This document shows positions 17,595 to 26,037 of a stretch of 64,000 nt of DNA, piece by piece. Origin of the DNA: Paraglaciecola mesophila (lineage in GTDB: Bacteria; Pseudomonadota; Gammaproteobacteria; Enterobacterales; Alteromonadaceae); assembly GCF_009906955.1 (NCBI RefSeq), contig NZ_CP047656.1, positions 4,773,001 through 4,837,000 of the forward strand, in the 5' to 3' direction. The notes beneath the pieces were generated by a model, which worked only from the letters and a program-made list of their open reading frames with translations, was not told where the DNA came from and made no database searches. The position numbers and the translations under genes were made by a program. Positions within the stretch are counted from its first letter, which is position 1; every line of letters begins with the position of its first letter.

Positions 17595-18589
17595 TATTTC
17601 GCTCCTTTCTTCTGGGCTGCAGCGCTATCAAGGGCTACAGCGTTATTAAGAGCAATTGCATTTTTTTGCGTAATGTCTATTTTGGCTTGTTCATAGTAAT
17701 GCGCTAGGTAGTAGTCAGCGATTTCTTTCCCTGTGGTTACCCACACATCATCGTGACTGGTGATGTAATCGAGCGCTTCTTCAAATGCTTTCATACGATG
17801 GGGGCAAGACACTTGATAATTGTGAGTAGGGATACACATAATGGTGCCTGACTCATCGCCCTCAGCATATAAACGGTCGAAATTTTTCTTTAACATTTCC
17901 CCGTAACGTCTAGGCTCGATTTTATTGACCACAAAAGCAATGGTGTCGTTCATTTCCAGTGAATAGGGAATAGACACAAAGGGCTTGTTACTGCGAGTGT
18001 GAATAGGCGTGGGTTGGTCGTCATGGAATAAATCGCAGGTATAAATCCCCCCTTCATTGCCAAACAATTCAGTGCCCACTTCGGCGAATAAGTCCAAGGT
18101 CAACTCAGAATGAGATAAGGCGGGTGCTAGGTAGCCAGCGCATTTTTGCCCAGTATGCCGATAAATCGTCTCCATGGAATCTTTGATCATGTCGCGCTCT
18201 TGCTGCTCTGACATACCGTAGGTGTAGCGCGTATTGTAAATACCGTGGCTGAAAAACTCCCAATCACGCTCCTTGCACATTTGAATAATTTCTGGGTGAT
18301 GGTCACACAAAGCCGTTGATAACGAAATAGAACCGCGAATACCGTATTTGTCGAGCAAGTCCATTTGCCGCTGATGCCCAACGCGATTGCCATAATCGCG
18401 AATACTGTAGCCTTGTGTAGCTGGGTAGGGCTGAGGCCACGCTTTGCGTGATGGGTTAGAGGGCGGGTTTAGTTCATAAAACTCGATATTCGGAGCCACC
18501 CAAAATGCCATTTTTTTACCACCAGGCCAACGTATTTTAGGGCGGTTTTCATAAGGCCAATAATCGTAAAATCCAGGATCACTTTTCAT
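17594..18589 (-). CDS. PuuE-like polysaccharide-deacetylase-fold hydrolase (2)
   Basis: A 331-residue relative of the downstream protein. It begins with WPYENRPKIRWPGGKKMAFWVAPNIEFYEL, then SIRDYGNRVGHQRQMDLLDKYGIRGSISLSTALCDHHPE, WEFFSHGIYNTRYTYGM and GYLAPALSHSELTLDLFAEVG. In the TFDDG position it has VAPNIE. An Ala/Gln/Lys-rich tail of about 25 residues at the C-terminus is not part of the fold. It is middle gene of the operon; 21 bases separate it from the isochorismatase gene. Adjacent divergent paralogues suggest two subunits or two successive hydrolytic steps, which sequence alone does not decide. Confidence 0.82.
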   Translation of the reverse strand: MKSDPGFYDYWPYENRPKIRWPGGKKMAFWVAPNIEFYELNPPSNPSRKAWPQPYPATQGYSIRDYGNRVGHQRQMDLLDKYGIRGSISLSTALCDHHPEIIQMCKERDWEFFSHGIYNTRYTYGMSEQQERDMIKDSMETIYRHTGQKCAGYLAPALSHSELTLDLFAEVGTELFGNEGGIYTCDLFHDDQPTPIHTRSNKPFVSIPYSLEMNDTIAFVVNKIEPRRYGEMLKKNFDRLYAEGDESGTIMCIPTHNYQVSCPHRMKAFEEALDYITSHDDVWVTTGKEIADYYLAHYYEQAKIDITQKNAIALNNAVALDSAAAQKKGAK

Positions 18590-18610
18590 TTTTCGACACC
18601 TCGTTACTGG

Positions 18611-19282
18611 CTACTTGCCTTGCTGTTGTGTTAGCCATTGGTTGACTTCTGCCAACGTGAGTACGTCGGCATACTTTAATGACAAGTCAGTTAAATTGGC
18701 ATAGTGATAGCTTTCATGTTTATCCGCTACGCACTCTTCTGGCACTATGGTGCGGTAGCCTCTAGAGAGTGAATCGACGGCTGTGGCACGAATGCAACCC
18801 GAGGTTGAACCGCCAGTTAATATCACGGTATCCACTTGATGCCATACCAGCAGTGACTGTAATTGTGTTTCAAAAAACGCTGAGGGCATTTTTTTTAAGT
18901 ACACCACGTCTTTGACGTAGTCGATTTCGAGGCGATCGTCGAATTCGCTACGTCGCGAGTCAAATTTAATGTTTTGCAAGGAGTCTGGCGTATCAGTGCG
19001 TGTACCCCATATACCGGCATCTTCCGCACTTTCCATATAGGCTACGTGCGTCCAAACAACCGGCCAGCCTAAAGAGCGAAATGTCTTCGACATCTCGTTG
19101 ATATACTCCATTTGGCGCGGATCTGTTTCATACGCCGTGGCAAATTCGTCGGTACAGGTATAGGCCTTTTGCGGGTCGATATTGACCAATACGGCTTTGT
19201 TGCCAAAACCGAAACGTTTTCGCGCAGGGTTATTTTTTACATCGTTATATATTTCTTTTGCGGTTTTAGTGGTCGTTTGCAT
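18611..19282 (-). CDS. Isochorismatase-fold cysteine hydrolase
   Basis: A 223-residue cysteine hydrolase. The catalytic triad of the family is visible: Asp36 in VLVNIDPQKAY, Lys130/131 in VVYLKKMPSAF, and Cys163 in GGSTSGCIRATAVDSLSRGY. VVPEECVADKHESYHYANLTDLSLKYADVL is the usual C-terminal stretch. Relatives include N-carbamoylsarcosine amidase, ureidoacrylate hydrolase and maleamate hydrolase. As first gene of the operon with two allantoinase-like proteins, it probably cuts an amide or carbamoyl bond in the same route. The 270-bp gap before the divergent gene at 19553 should hold its promoter. Confidence 0.87.
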   Translation of the reverse strand: MQTTTKTAKEIYNDVKNNPARKRFGFGNKAVLVNIDPQKAYTCTDEFATAYETDPRQMEYINEMSKTFRSLGWPVVWTHVAYMESAEDAGIWGTRTDTPDSLQNIKFDSRRSEFDDRLEIDYVKDVVYLKKMPSAFFETQLQSLLVWHQVDTVILTGGSTSGCIRATAVDSLSRGYRTIVPEECVADKHESYHYANLTDLSLKYADVLTLAEVNQWLTQQQGK

Positions 19283-19552
19283 CGGATTACCTTTAAATTT
19301 TTGATAATTGTCATAGGTTTTATGGCTGATATTGACAACAATTTAACCTTGAATTGCATTAATTTTTAGTGCACCTTTAAGTTAATGTGCTATTGATATA
19401 ACAATTATATTTATAACTCAGTTTTAGCATAGCTTGCAAATCTAATTGGTGACAAATTGACATCGCCCAAAATGGCTGGTTGTGATCACTAAATTATTTT
19501 TAAAAGCAGACAAATATGCCCTTCAAATAAGCAAAATTAAGGCAGACCAAAC

Positions 19553-20290
19553 ATGAAGCACAGAACGATTCGCGGAACGATTCAATACACCAGTAAAAAA
19601 CCTGAACGATTTGGACAAGCGCGTGGAAGAGAGTTCTTTACCTTGACGAATCAATCGGATGGGGTGCAAGTTATGCACGCTCACTGCGAAATTGATGATG
19701 AACCAAATGTGGTGCGTGACGTCGTTCAGTCCATGAGACAAGACTGCAGCCCAATTGACTGCAGTGTACGCTTATCCGTTGGGGATAAATATGAAGGAAG
19801 CGGCTGGATCCGCTTTACCGATTCCTATGCTGAGTGTGAAACCCATAACCAAAGAGACGGGCGCATAAGCCAGCGAATTGAACTTGAACAGTCAGTCAAA
19901 TGGTTACAGTCTCACCCGATTGTAGGTGATGGCATACTGATGAAACTGTATGATTTAACTCAAGGACCAGGAAAAACGTTTTTCCCTGATATTATGTTGA
20001 CCTCGCCTGATCATCGTGGCGCAACCGGGCCGCTACTGTTTAAAATGAATGGGTTGGGTATCCAGTACCTAGGTGAGGAAGAGATTGAAGTTCAGGCGGG
20101 CAAGTTTACCGCGCGGCATTTCCAAGTAGTGGATACCGCAGGCAACTTACCGGAAGAGCATCCTCCTTATAATTTATGGGTAACGGCCGATGATGATTAT
20201 TTATTACTCAAAGCCGGTGTGGATGGTTACATGCAGACCCACTATGAACTAACTGAATTTGAGATCATTGGAGGCGAAAATGAGCAGTAA
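19553..20290 (+). CDS. Unknown protein in methyltransferase operon
   Basis: A 245-residue cytoplasmic protein with no signal peptide. It is rich in beta patterns: QARGREFFTLTNQSDGVQVMHAHCEI, a middle GPLLFKMNGLGIQYLGEEEIEVQAGKFTARHFQVVD, and YNLWVTADDDYLLLKAGVDGYMQTHYELTEFE. The segment from 'GEEEIEVQAGKFTARHF' resembles DUF3108-like folds, in which a conserved 'G.f.a..y' strand precedes a 'lwv..d...lvk' hairpin; this is by eye only. AAGGCAG serves as ribosome site. Its stop lies 11 bases inside the next gene, so the three genes from 19553 to 21871 are one translationally coupled operon. Confidence 0.75.
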   Translation: MKHRTIRGTIQYTSKKPERFGQARGREFFTLTNQSDGVQVMHAHCEIDDEPNVVRDVVQSMRQDCSPIDCSVRLSVGDKYEGSGWIRFTDSYAECETHNQRDGRISQRIELEQSVKWLQSHPIVGDGILMKLYDLTQGPGKTFFPDIMLTSPDHRGATGPLLFKMNGLGIQYLGEEEIEVQAGKFTARHFQVVDTAGNLPEEHPPYNLWVTADDDYLLLKAGVDGYMQTHYELTEFEIIGGENEQ

Positions 20291-21497
20291 CGCATTACCA
20301 AGCTGGGATGTGTTAACAAAGCACGGCGTATTTCCTAGCGGCAATCATGATGAAGTTGCACGATTAAATTTTTTAACGCATTTAAATGTACATTTAAGTA
20401 GCCAGATATTGCCAGGAGTGAAGACTGCTTATGATAAGCAGGTAAAACCGGCCATTATTGCTCAGACTGGCCAAGAACCCACATCACGTCATGAAGTACG
20501 AATGCACATGCTGAACAATGGTTACTTTCAAGTGTGGAGTGCCTTGCGCCGAAATACCATGGAAATGCGTCATCAAGCTGCGCGCTCTCAGGTACTGGGG
20601 CAAATTGAAGGCATAGTAGAGAATGTCGATAAAGCCTGTGTCGATGATGTAAATCTTCAGTTGGATAACAGCATAAGCATTCCTCCTAATGTGGGTTCGG
20701 TGGACATTCATTGCCAACCTGGTTGTTATTATCAAGAGTATTTCGAGAACGATGTCACCGTGGCGGCAAGTTACGATTTGGGCTTATTTGTGACCACCGC
20801 AGGTTTATTGGGAGCGCTCAGTGACGGTGGCGGTCAAGGCATTGCAAACTGGCTCAAGACGCAACACCCTGAATTTGCACCTAAGCGTATTTTAGATATT
20901 GGTTGTACTGTGGGGCACAATGCTGTGCCTTTGGCTGAGCACTTTCCTCATGCCGAGGTGATTGCTGTTGACGTGGCTCGCCCAAGTTTACGGTATGCCC
21001 ATGCACGCGCGAAATCATTGGGCGTGCACAATATTCAATTTGTACAAGCTAACGCGGAAGATCTTAGACAATTTGATGATGGTTCATTTGATTTGATCAC
21101 GACCTCGATGTTTCTGCATGAATTGTCTCATCAATCGTTACCGAAAATTCTTAAAACCATACATAGGTTATTAGCCGATGGTGGCTTGAATTTGCATCTT
21201 GAACAGCCGCAATATGCGGGCATGGATGTATACCAACAATTTATTCGTGACTGGGACACGTACTTTAACAACGAGCCCTATTGGGGGCCTATGCACGAGC
21301 TTGACTTGCCAAAAGTCTTTGCTGAATGTGGATTTGATCCTAACGATTTATTTGATGTAGGTGTGGTGTCAAAAGTAGACGAAAAAATATTCGGTAAGCC
21401 AAAAACTGATGGGGAAGACTATGGTCGTTCACCTGTTTGGAACGCACTAGGGCTATGGAAAGGACAGCATGCAAAAATGAGAGAGAATGCAGCATGA
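20280..21497 (+). CDS. Class I SAM-dependent methyltransferase
   Basis: A 405-residue protein with an N-terminal helical domain of about 190 residues and a C-terminal Rossmann methyltransferase domain. Motif I is RILDIGCTVGHNAVPLAEHFP (about residue 205); the acidic end of beta-2 is VIAVDVA, and VQANAEDLRQFDDGSFDLITTSMFLHEL covers motifs II-III. The usual GxGxG reads GCTVG, a common variant. Targets are small molecules or quinone-like compounds. The ATG at 20280 follows GGAGGCG and is preferred over a TTG at 20259. It overlaps both neighbours. The long N-terminal region is not recognised and may bind the substrate. Confidence 0.87.
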   Translation: MSSNALPSWDVLTKHGVFPSGNHDEVARLNFLTHLNVHLSSQILPGVKTAYDKQVKPAIIAQTGQEPTSRHEVRMHMLNNGYFQVWSALRRNTMEMRHQAARSQVLGQIEGIVENVDKACVDDVNLQLDNSISIPPNVGSVDIHCQPGCYYQEYFENDVTVAASYDLGLFVTTAGLLGALSDGGGQGIANWLKTQHPEFAPKRILDIGCTVGHNAVPLAEHFPHAEVIAVDVARPSLRYAHARAKSLGVHNIQFVQANAEDLRQFDDGSFDLITTSMFLHELSHQSLPKILKTIHRLLADGGLNLHLEQPQYAGMDVYQQFIRDWDTYFNNEPYWGPMHELDLPKVFAECGFDPNDLFDVGVVSKVDEKIFGKPKTDGEDYGRSPVWNALGLWKGQHAKMRENAA

Positions 21498-21871
21498 GTG
21501 AAGTTAAAAAACACCTAACACAGAGTGAAAAAATCAATCTAGCTGGCAGCAAAGCAAAAGGTCAGCGACCTTATTTTTTGCAAGACAAACAAACTGAACA
21601 GGCGCTATCAGTTGCCATGACATTGGCCATGGAGTTATCAGTAGTCAAAGAGCGCTTATCATCCCTTGAATGTATGTTGGTGGATAAAGGGGTAATTGAA
21701 AAAGGCGAACTTGATCAGTACCAACCAAGTAAAGAAGAGGTCGCCAAGCGCAGTCTTGAGACCCAAGCTTATCTAGCTCGCGTACTGCGTATTATGCAGC
21801 AGGATAAAGAGGAACTTGAGCGAGATGATCCTGACATGCAAACCGTGCAAGATGAACTCACAAAGTGGTAA
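21494..21871 (+). CDS. Small helical protein, operon partner of the methyltransferase
   Basis: A 125-residue protein starting at ATGA, four bases overlapping the methyltransferase stop. After MSEVKKHLTQSEKINLAGSKAKGQRPYFL comes a predicted long helix (about 35-70: ALSVAMTLAMELSVVKERLSSLECMLVDKG) with heptad-like leucines, then a charged C-terminal helix. This suggests a coiled-coil accessory subunit. An upstream in-frame start at 21437 would lie wholly inside the methyltransferase gene and lacks a reason to be used. The family is unrecognised. Confidence 0.75.
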   Translation: MSEVKKHLTQSEKINLAGSKAKGQRPYFLQDKQTEQALSVAMTLAMELSVVKERLSSLECMLVDKGVIEKGELDQYQPSKEEVAKRSLETQAYLARVLRIMQQDKEELERDDPDMQTVQDELTKW

Positions 21872-22298
21872 TGAAACAATTCAACGGCTAATTTAGCCTG
21901 CGTCACTACTTGGTGCGAAAGAGTGCGACCGCTTTTCTAGCGTGTTTAGCAAAGGAAACGTACAAAAGACGCCTACGACACAGAGCATATATCGAAGTCT
22001 TGGCTACCCATCGCGTTGTGTATGCTTTTAGATAAAATTCGCTTTTGTGTTCACAGGCATCTTACTGTGCATTCTTTCGTTGCCTCACCTTTCTAGGTAT
22101 CACTGAATCGTATACAATCCTCGCCCGTTTTATATTGGGTTAACGCGCACACCTGATCGATATCTGACTGTCAATAAATGATTTAACCAAGTATAAAGCC
22201 CGTCGCTGGGTACGCAGGCTATGCCGTTTTGTTAGCTCGTTGCAAAACAAAACACGCGCTTTAAAAAAACACACAAAAACACGCAACAAGGATAAACA
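21872..22298. other. Intergenic region before the atypical TonB receptor
   Basis: 427 bases. I see no gene, terminator with a T tract, or shared operator. The end (AAGGA at 22288) is the ribosome site of the receptor gene, so the receptor promoter is presumably here. Confidence 0.3.
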
Positions 22299-24221
22299 AT
22301 GATTCGCCCTGTAACGATTATCGCCGTATGTATCGGCTCTAGTATTTCTCTCTCTGCTTACAGTGCTGGTTTACAAACCGTGAATGTTGGTCACGTGGTT
22401 GCAAATAAGAGCGATAAAGATGTGCACAACGACGGTGAAAAGAATAGGGTAGGGCAGGTAGAAAAAATTACCATTGAAGGCGCGGCAACAGCGAATGAAT
22501 CACCTGTTGGTACCTTTACAACCCCGATTTCAAATTTAGAATACGATCCCCGAGTCGACCTTCAATCTAGGAATATGGCTGAAGCTCAGGCGGATGTGAC
22601 GATCCGTGGTGGAATATTTGAAAACACAGGCTTTAGCGTAGGCAGTGCTACTCTTATTGATCCGCAATCGGGGCATTACGTGGCAGAAATACCGATTGCG
22701 CCGGAAATGCTAAGTGCCCCCGCTATCTTAACTGGCGTTGATAACTCACTTTACGGTACGAATAGCTCTGTGGGGTCGGTAGCATATCAATGGCGACCCA
22801 TTCAAACAGCAGGTAGTGTGTCAGTCGGTGTTGGCAATAATGACTTTAATATGCAAAGGATACACAACGCCGCTTCTTGGGCGCTTGATGATGCTTCACA
22901 GTGGAAAGTAGGTGTTGAAGGTGAATACTCGCGCTCCCAAAGCGATGGCAGTATCGAAAATGGGGATCACAATTTCGAACGGGCATCAGGGCGTGTGCAA
23001 TTATTAGGTGATACGTCGCAAACTGATGTGTTTTTCGGTTATCAAGAAAAGTTCTTTGGTTGGCCTAACCTGTATACCCCCTTTAATGTCAATGAAACAG
23101 AGGACTTACAAACTCGTTTGTTGATGGTTAATCATCAGCAGCAATATGCACAAAATAGCAATTTTGAAGTGTCAGCTTACTATCGAAAGCATAACGATCA
23201 TTATGTGTTTTCACGGGAAAACCCAGATAGCTTTCAAGCGTTTCACGAAACTAAGGTCAAAGCCATTGCTGCTTCGGGTCGCCATGAGCTATCTGACACA
23301 CTCGCGCTTAACTACGCTGTTCAGCTCTCGGCGGATGAGATTGAATCGACGAGTCTTGAAAACAATTTTACCTCGCGAGATTACTACAAGGTAAGTATGG
23401 TACCTGAGTATACAGTGGCCTTTAGCGATCGTGAGCAGTTAACGTTTCGTGTTGGGGCGGCATATGACGATACTAACCGAGATGATTCGCAGCTTTCATT
23501 AATAAGCGATATTGTTTGGCAAAAATTAAACCCTGATAATTCGGTGCATACGGTCAACTTGTCGTATTCAGAAGCTACTCAAGTAGCAGGGTATACAGCC
23601 ATTGGTGGCAGTACCTCAAGTGGACTCTTTAGAAGCAATGATGCCCTTCAACGAGAAACTAGCAAAAATCTTGAGTTGGGTATGTCTTTCGATGAAGCAA
23701 CATGGCGAGTAGACTCTGCCGTGTTCTACCGCTGGGATAACGAGCTCACCGATTGGACGTACAGCTTTGACTCCACATCCGCGCGGGTGGCAAATCCGGT
23801 AGACATTGAAACCTTAGGTGTGGAATTTATTGCGATTGCACGTTTAGATGCAGTCGATTTAGTGACAAGCTATGCCTTTCTGGATAAATCTGAAAACTAT
23901 CGAGATGAGAATATAGATGCGAGCTTCTATGCATTAAATTACCCTCCTCATCGTTTTACCTTGGGGATGATTTGGTATCCAGGGGATTCGTTTGAAATCA
24001 AAGTAGACAATGAATGGCGCAAGCAAGAAGAGAATGTACTGCGACAGGGAGGCGATACGGCTTTTTTCACGCATATTACCCTGACTTATTTACCACCGCA
24101 GTTTGAAGGATTAAATGTGATCCTTGCAGCCGATAACCTTTGGGATGAATCGTTCGAGGAAATTCCAGGTACACCAGGACGTTCAGAGCAGTTATCGCTT
24201 ACGATCAGCTATCTCTGGTAA
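22299..24221 (+). CDS. TonB-dependent receptor with atypical plug
   Basis: A 640-residue outer-membrane receptor, short for the family. It has a signal peptide ending near SAYSAG, then an unusual N-terminal region and a plug reading VDLQSRNMAEAQADVTIRGG and FENTGFSVGSATLIDPQSGHY. The common VEVLRGPQGTLYG step is replaced by ILTGVDNSLYGTNSSVGSV. The barrel ends in LSLTISYLW (aromatic last residue). A bound ligand cannot be told. It follows the methyltransferase operon and precedes a DUF6314 gene; that set may work on one imported compound. The plug differs strongly from the other four receptors in the window. Confidence 0.88.
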   Translation: MIRPVTIIAVCIGSSISLSAYSAGLQTVNVGHVVANKSDKDVHNDGEKNRVGQVEKITIEGAATANESPVGTFTTPISNLEYDPRVDLQSRNMAEAQADVTIRGGIFENTGFSVGSATLIDPQSGHYVAEIPIAPEMLSAPAILTGVDNSLYGTNSSVGSVAYQWRPIQTAGSVSVGVGNNDFNMQRIHNAASWALDDASQWKVGVEGEYSRSQSDGSIENGDHNFERASGRVQLLGDTSQTDVFFGYQEKFFGWPNLYTPFNVNETEDLQTRLLMVNHQQQYAQNSNFEVSAYYRKHNDHYVFSRENPDSFQAFHETKVKAIAASGRHELSDTLALNYAVQLSADEIESTSLENNFTSRDYYKVSMVPEYTVAFSDREQLTFRVGAAYDDTNRDDSQLSLISDIVWQKLNPDNSVHTVNLSYSEATQVAGYTAIGGSTSSGLFRSNDALQRETSKNLELGMSFDEATWRVDSAVFYRWDNELTDWTYSFDSTSARVANPVDIETLGVEFIAIARLDAVDLVTSYAFLDKSENYRDENIDASFYALNYPPHRFTLGMIWYPGDSFEIKVDNEWRKQEENVLRQGGDTAFFTHITLTYLPPQFEGLNVILAADNLWDESFEEIPGTPGRSEQLSLTISYLW

Positions 24222-24322
24222 CAAGCAGAGATAATCTATGGGGCGTGATACATGCTTGGGAAAATTTACATGAGTAAATTCGCTTAGGTAGATTCACTTG
24301 GGTAGAGTGGTAAGGATTAGCG

Positions 24323-24790
24323 ATGAAAAATAGAAACAACAACTCAGCCTGCGCTCCTACTGCGGTAGCTACAGAAGCACATCCGTGCTGCCTGCAAAGT
24401 TTTGTGGGGGCATGGCAGCTAAGTAGGCAGATCTTGCAAAGTAGTGGTGAAGCGTTTCTATTTAAGGGAACGGCGAATTTTACGCCGTCGGGTTCTCATT
24501 TGTTATACCACGAATCAGGGGTGGTGACGGCATCTGACGGTCGAACGTTACACGCTGAACGCGCCTATTTATGGCAACAGGGAACAGATGGGAAAATTGA
24601 CGTGTTATTTGATGATAATCGCTATTTTCATACCTTTAGTGCAGTTGAGCCCACTGCAAAACACTTGTGTGGCGACGATCATTACGTGGTGACGTATAGG
24701 TTTGATGATTGGCCATGTTGGCAGTCAACATGGCAGGTAAACGGACCAAGAAAAGACTACCAAATGAACAGCCTTTATCGACCTGTATAA
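24323..24790 (+). CDS. DUF6314 family protein
   Basis: A 155-residue cytoplasmic protein with good agreement to the DUF6314 pattern: SFVGAWQLSRQILQSS, FKGTANFTPSGSHLLYHESG, AERAYLWQQGTDGKIDVLFDDNRYFHTF, then HLCGDDHYVVTYRFDDWP and WQVNGPRKDYQMNSLYRP. It looks like a small lipocalin-like barrel with conserved Trp, His and Cys residues. Function is unknown to me. The first 20 residues (MKNRNNNSACAP...) are low-complexity and may not be conserved. It lies about 100 bases after the atypical TonB receptor on the same strand and may be cotranscribed. Confidence 0.85.
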   Translation: MKNRNNNSACAPTAVATEAHPCCLQSFVGAWQLSRQILQSSGEAFLFKGTANFTPSGSHLLYHESGVVTASDGRTLHAERAYLWQQGTDGKIDVLFDDNRYFHTFSAVEPTAKHLCGDDHYVVTYRFDDWPCWQSTWQVNGPRKDYQMNSLYRPV

Positions 24791-24834
24791 ACAGGCTAGG
24801 AACACGCTTCTTGCTGTGCTTAACCAGCATCGCA

Positions 24835-25710
24835 CTACAGATTATTTTCTATTCCCCGATCCATTGCACTGCGCTTTTGCGATAACCACAATGCAATTGC
24901 AATAATGGCAGCACCAAATACAAGGCGGCTAAAATCAGTGTCTTTTTGCCACAATAGCAGGTTAACAATAAGCCCTGCGGGAATAAGTGCATTATTCATT
25001 ATGGCTAAGGTGCCAGCCGATACCTTAAGGGCCCCTTGATTCCAAAAATAATACCCCAGCCCAGATGCCACCACGCCTAGCCAGAAAAGCACCCCCCATT
25101 GTGTTGGAGTTTGCGGTAATTGATTGGTATTTCCGAAAAGAAAGAATGCAGGTAAGGCCACAGCCAGCGCGCCCAAATAGAACCAAGCGAATATATTGTG
25201 ATTTGTCACCTCAGGTTGAAATGTAGTGGCCAGTTTCCGATAGCCCACCTGACCCAGAGCAAAACAAAGATTAGCCCCTTGGACAATACAAAAGCCTGCC
25301 CAGAAGTGCTCGCTGACACCTTCAAAACGAATGATTGCCGCGCCGGCAGTGGCGATGAGCGCACACATCATATGAAAAGGAGTGAAGCGTTTAAAAAGCG
25401 CATCGTTAAGCATAGTCACATACAGCGGAGTGAAAATGGTAAATAACAGCACTTCAGGAACTGACAGATAAAGAAATGAGTGATAGAAAAATATGTACAT
25501 CATGCCCAGTTGCAGGGCTCCTAATACCCCTAGGGCGAGCTTTTGTTTGGGAGTTAGCAGTGACACTTTTAGAAACGGTAAAAATAACAAAGATGCGAGT
25601 AACACTCGGGTAAGAACAGCAAAGTAGCTATCTACGCTGCCAGCCAAATACTCGCCTATTAAAGAAAACGAAAATGCCCATAAAACGGTGACCGTTACTA
25701 AATAAAACAC
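24835..25710 (-). CDS. EamA-family (DMT) transporter
   Basis: A 291-residue inner-membrane protein of the drug/metabolite transporter type. Ten hydrophobic segments fit the two-repeat EamA topology. The first segment (FYLVTVTVLWAFSFSLIGEYLAG) and the last repeat (GVVASGLGYYFWNQGALKVSAGTLAIMNNALIPAGLIV) carry typical motifs. Members export amino acids, purines or small metabolites. The start is a GTG at 25708-25710 preceded by AGAG. It is convergent with the DUF6314 gene and divergent from the TIM-barrel gene at 26038. The substrate is unknown. Confidence 0.88.
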   Translation of the reverse strand: MFYLVTVTVLWAFSFSLIGEYLAGSVDSYFAVLTRVLLASLLFLPFLKVSLLTPKQKLALGVLGALQLGMMYIFFYHSFLYLSVPEVLLFTIFTPLYVTMLNDALFKRFTPFHMMCALIATAGAAIIRFEGVSEHFWAGFCIVQGANLCFALGQVGYRKLATTFQPEVTNHNIFAWFYLGALAVALPAFFLFGNTNQLPQTPTQWGVLFWLGVVASGLGYYFWNQGALKVSAGTLAIMNNALIPAGLIVNLLLWQKDTDFSRLVFGAAIIAIALWLSQKRSAMDRGIENNL

Positions 25711-26037
25711 GGAAGACTCTTTTGCTAAATGATGTGCGCGCTAAAGTATTGCATCGCGGCGCTTTAATCAAGATTGCTGTTCAGTCAGTGCGGTGCGTGA
25801 GCAAAGGTGAGACATTCTTAACTCAGGTTTTTAAGTACAAACATCCCCGTAAATTAAAAAATCATAATACTCAAGATAATCTAGTGCCAGCTAACATGTG
25901 CCGTAGATCGGTAAAACACGGTTAACGCGTCCTGCTAGTGGAGCGATGGCACTCAGCGTGGTGGTTCAAAAAGCAAATGTGCAGATACACCAAGGCCGCT
26001 GGGATGAATTCAGATTATGTAATATTAGGCAATCAAT
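25711..26037. other. Intergenic region, divergent genes
   Basis: 327 bases between divergent genes. No convincing operator, RNA or gene was found; short open frames here lack ribosome sites and family resemblance. Confidence 0.3.
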
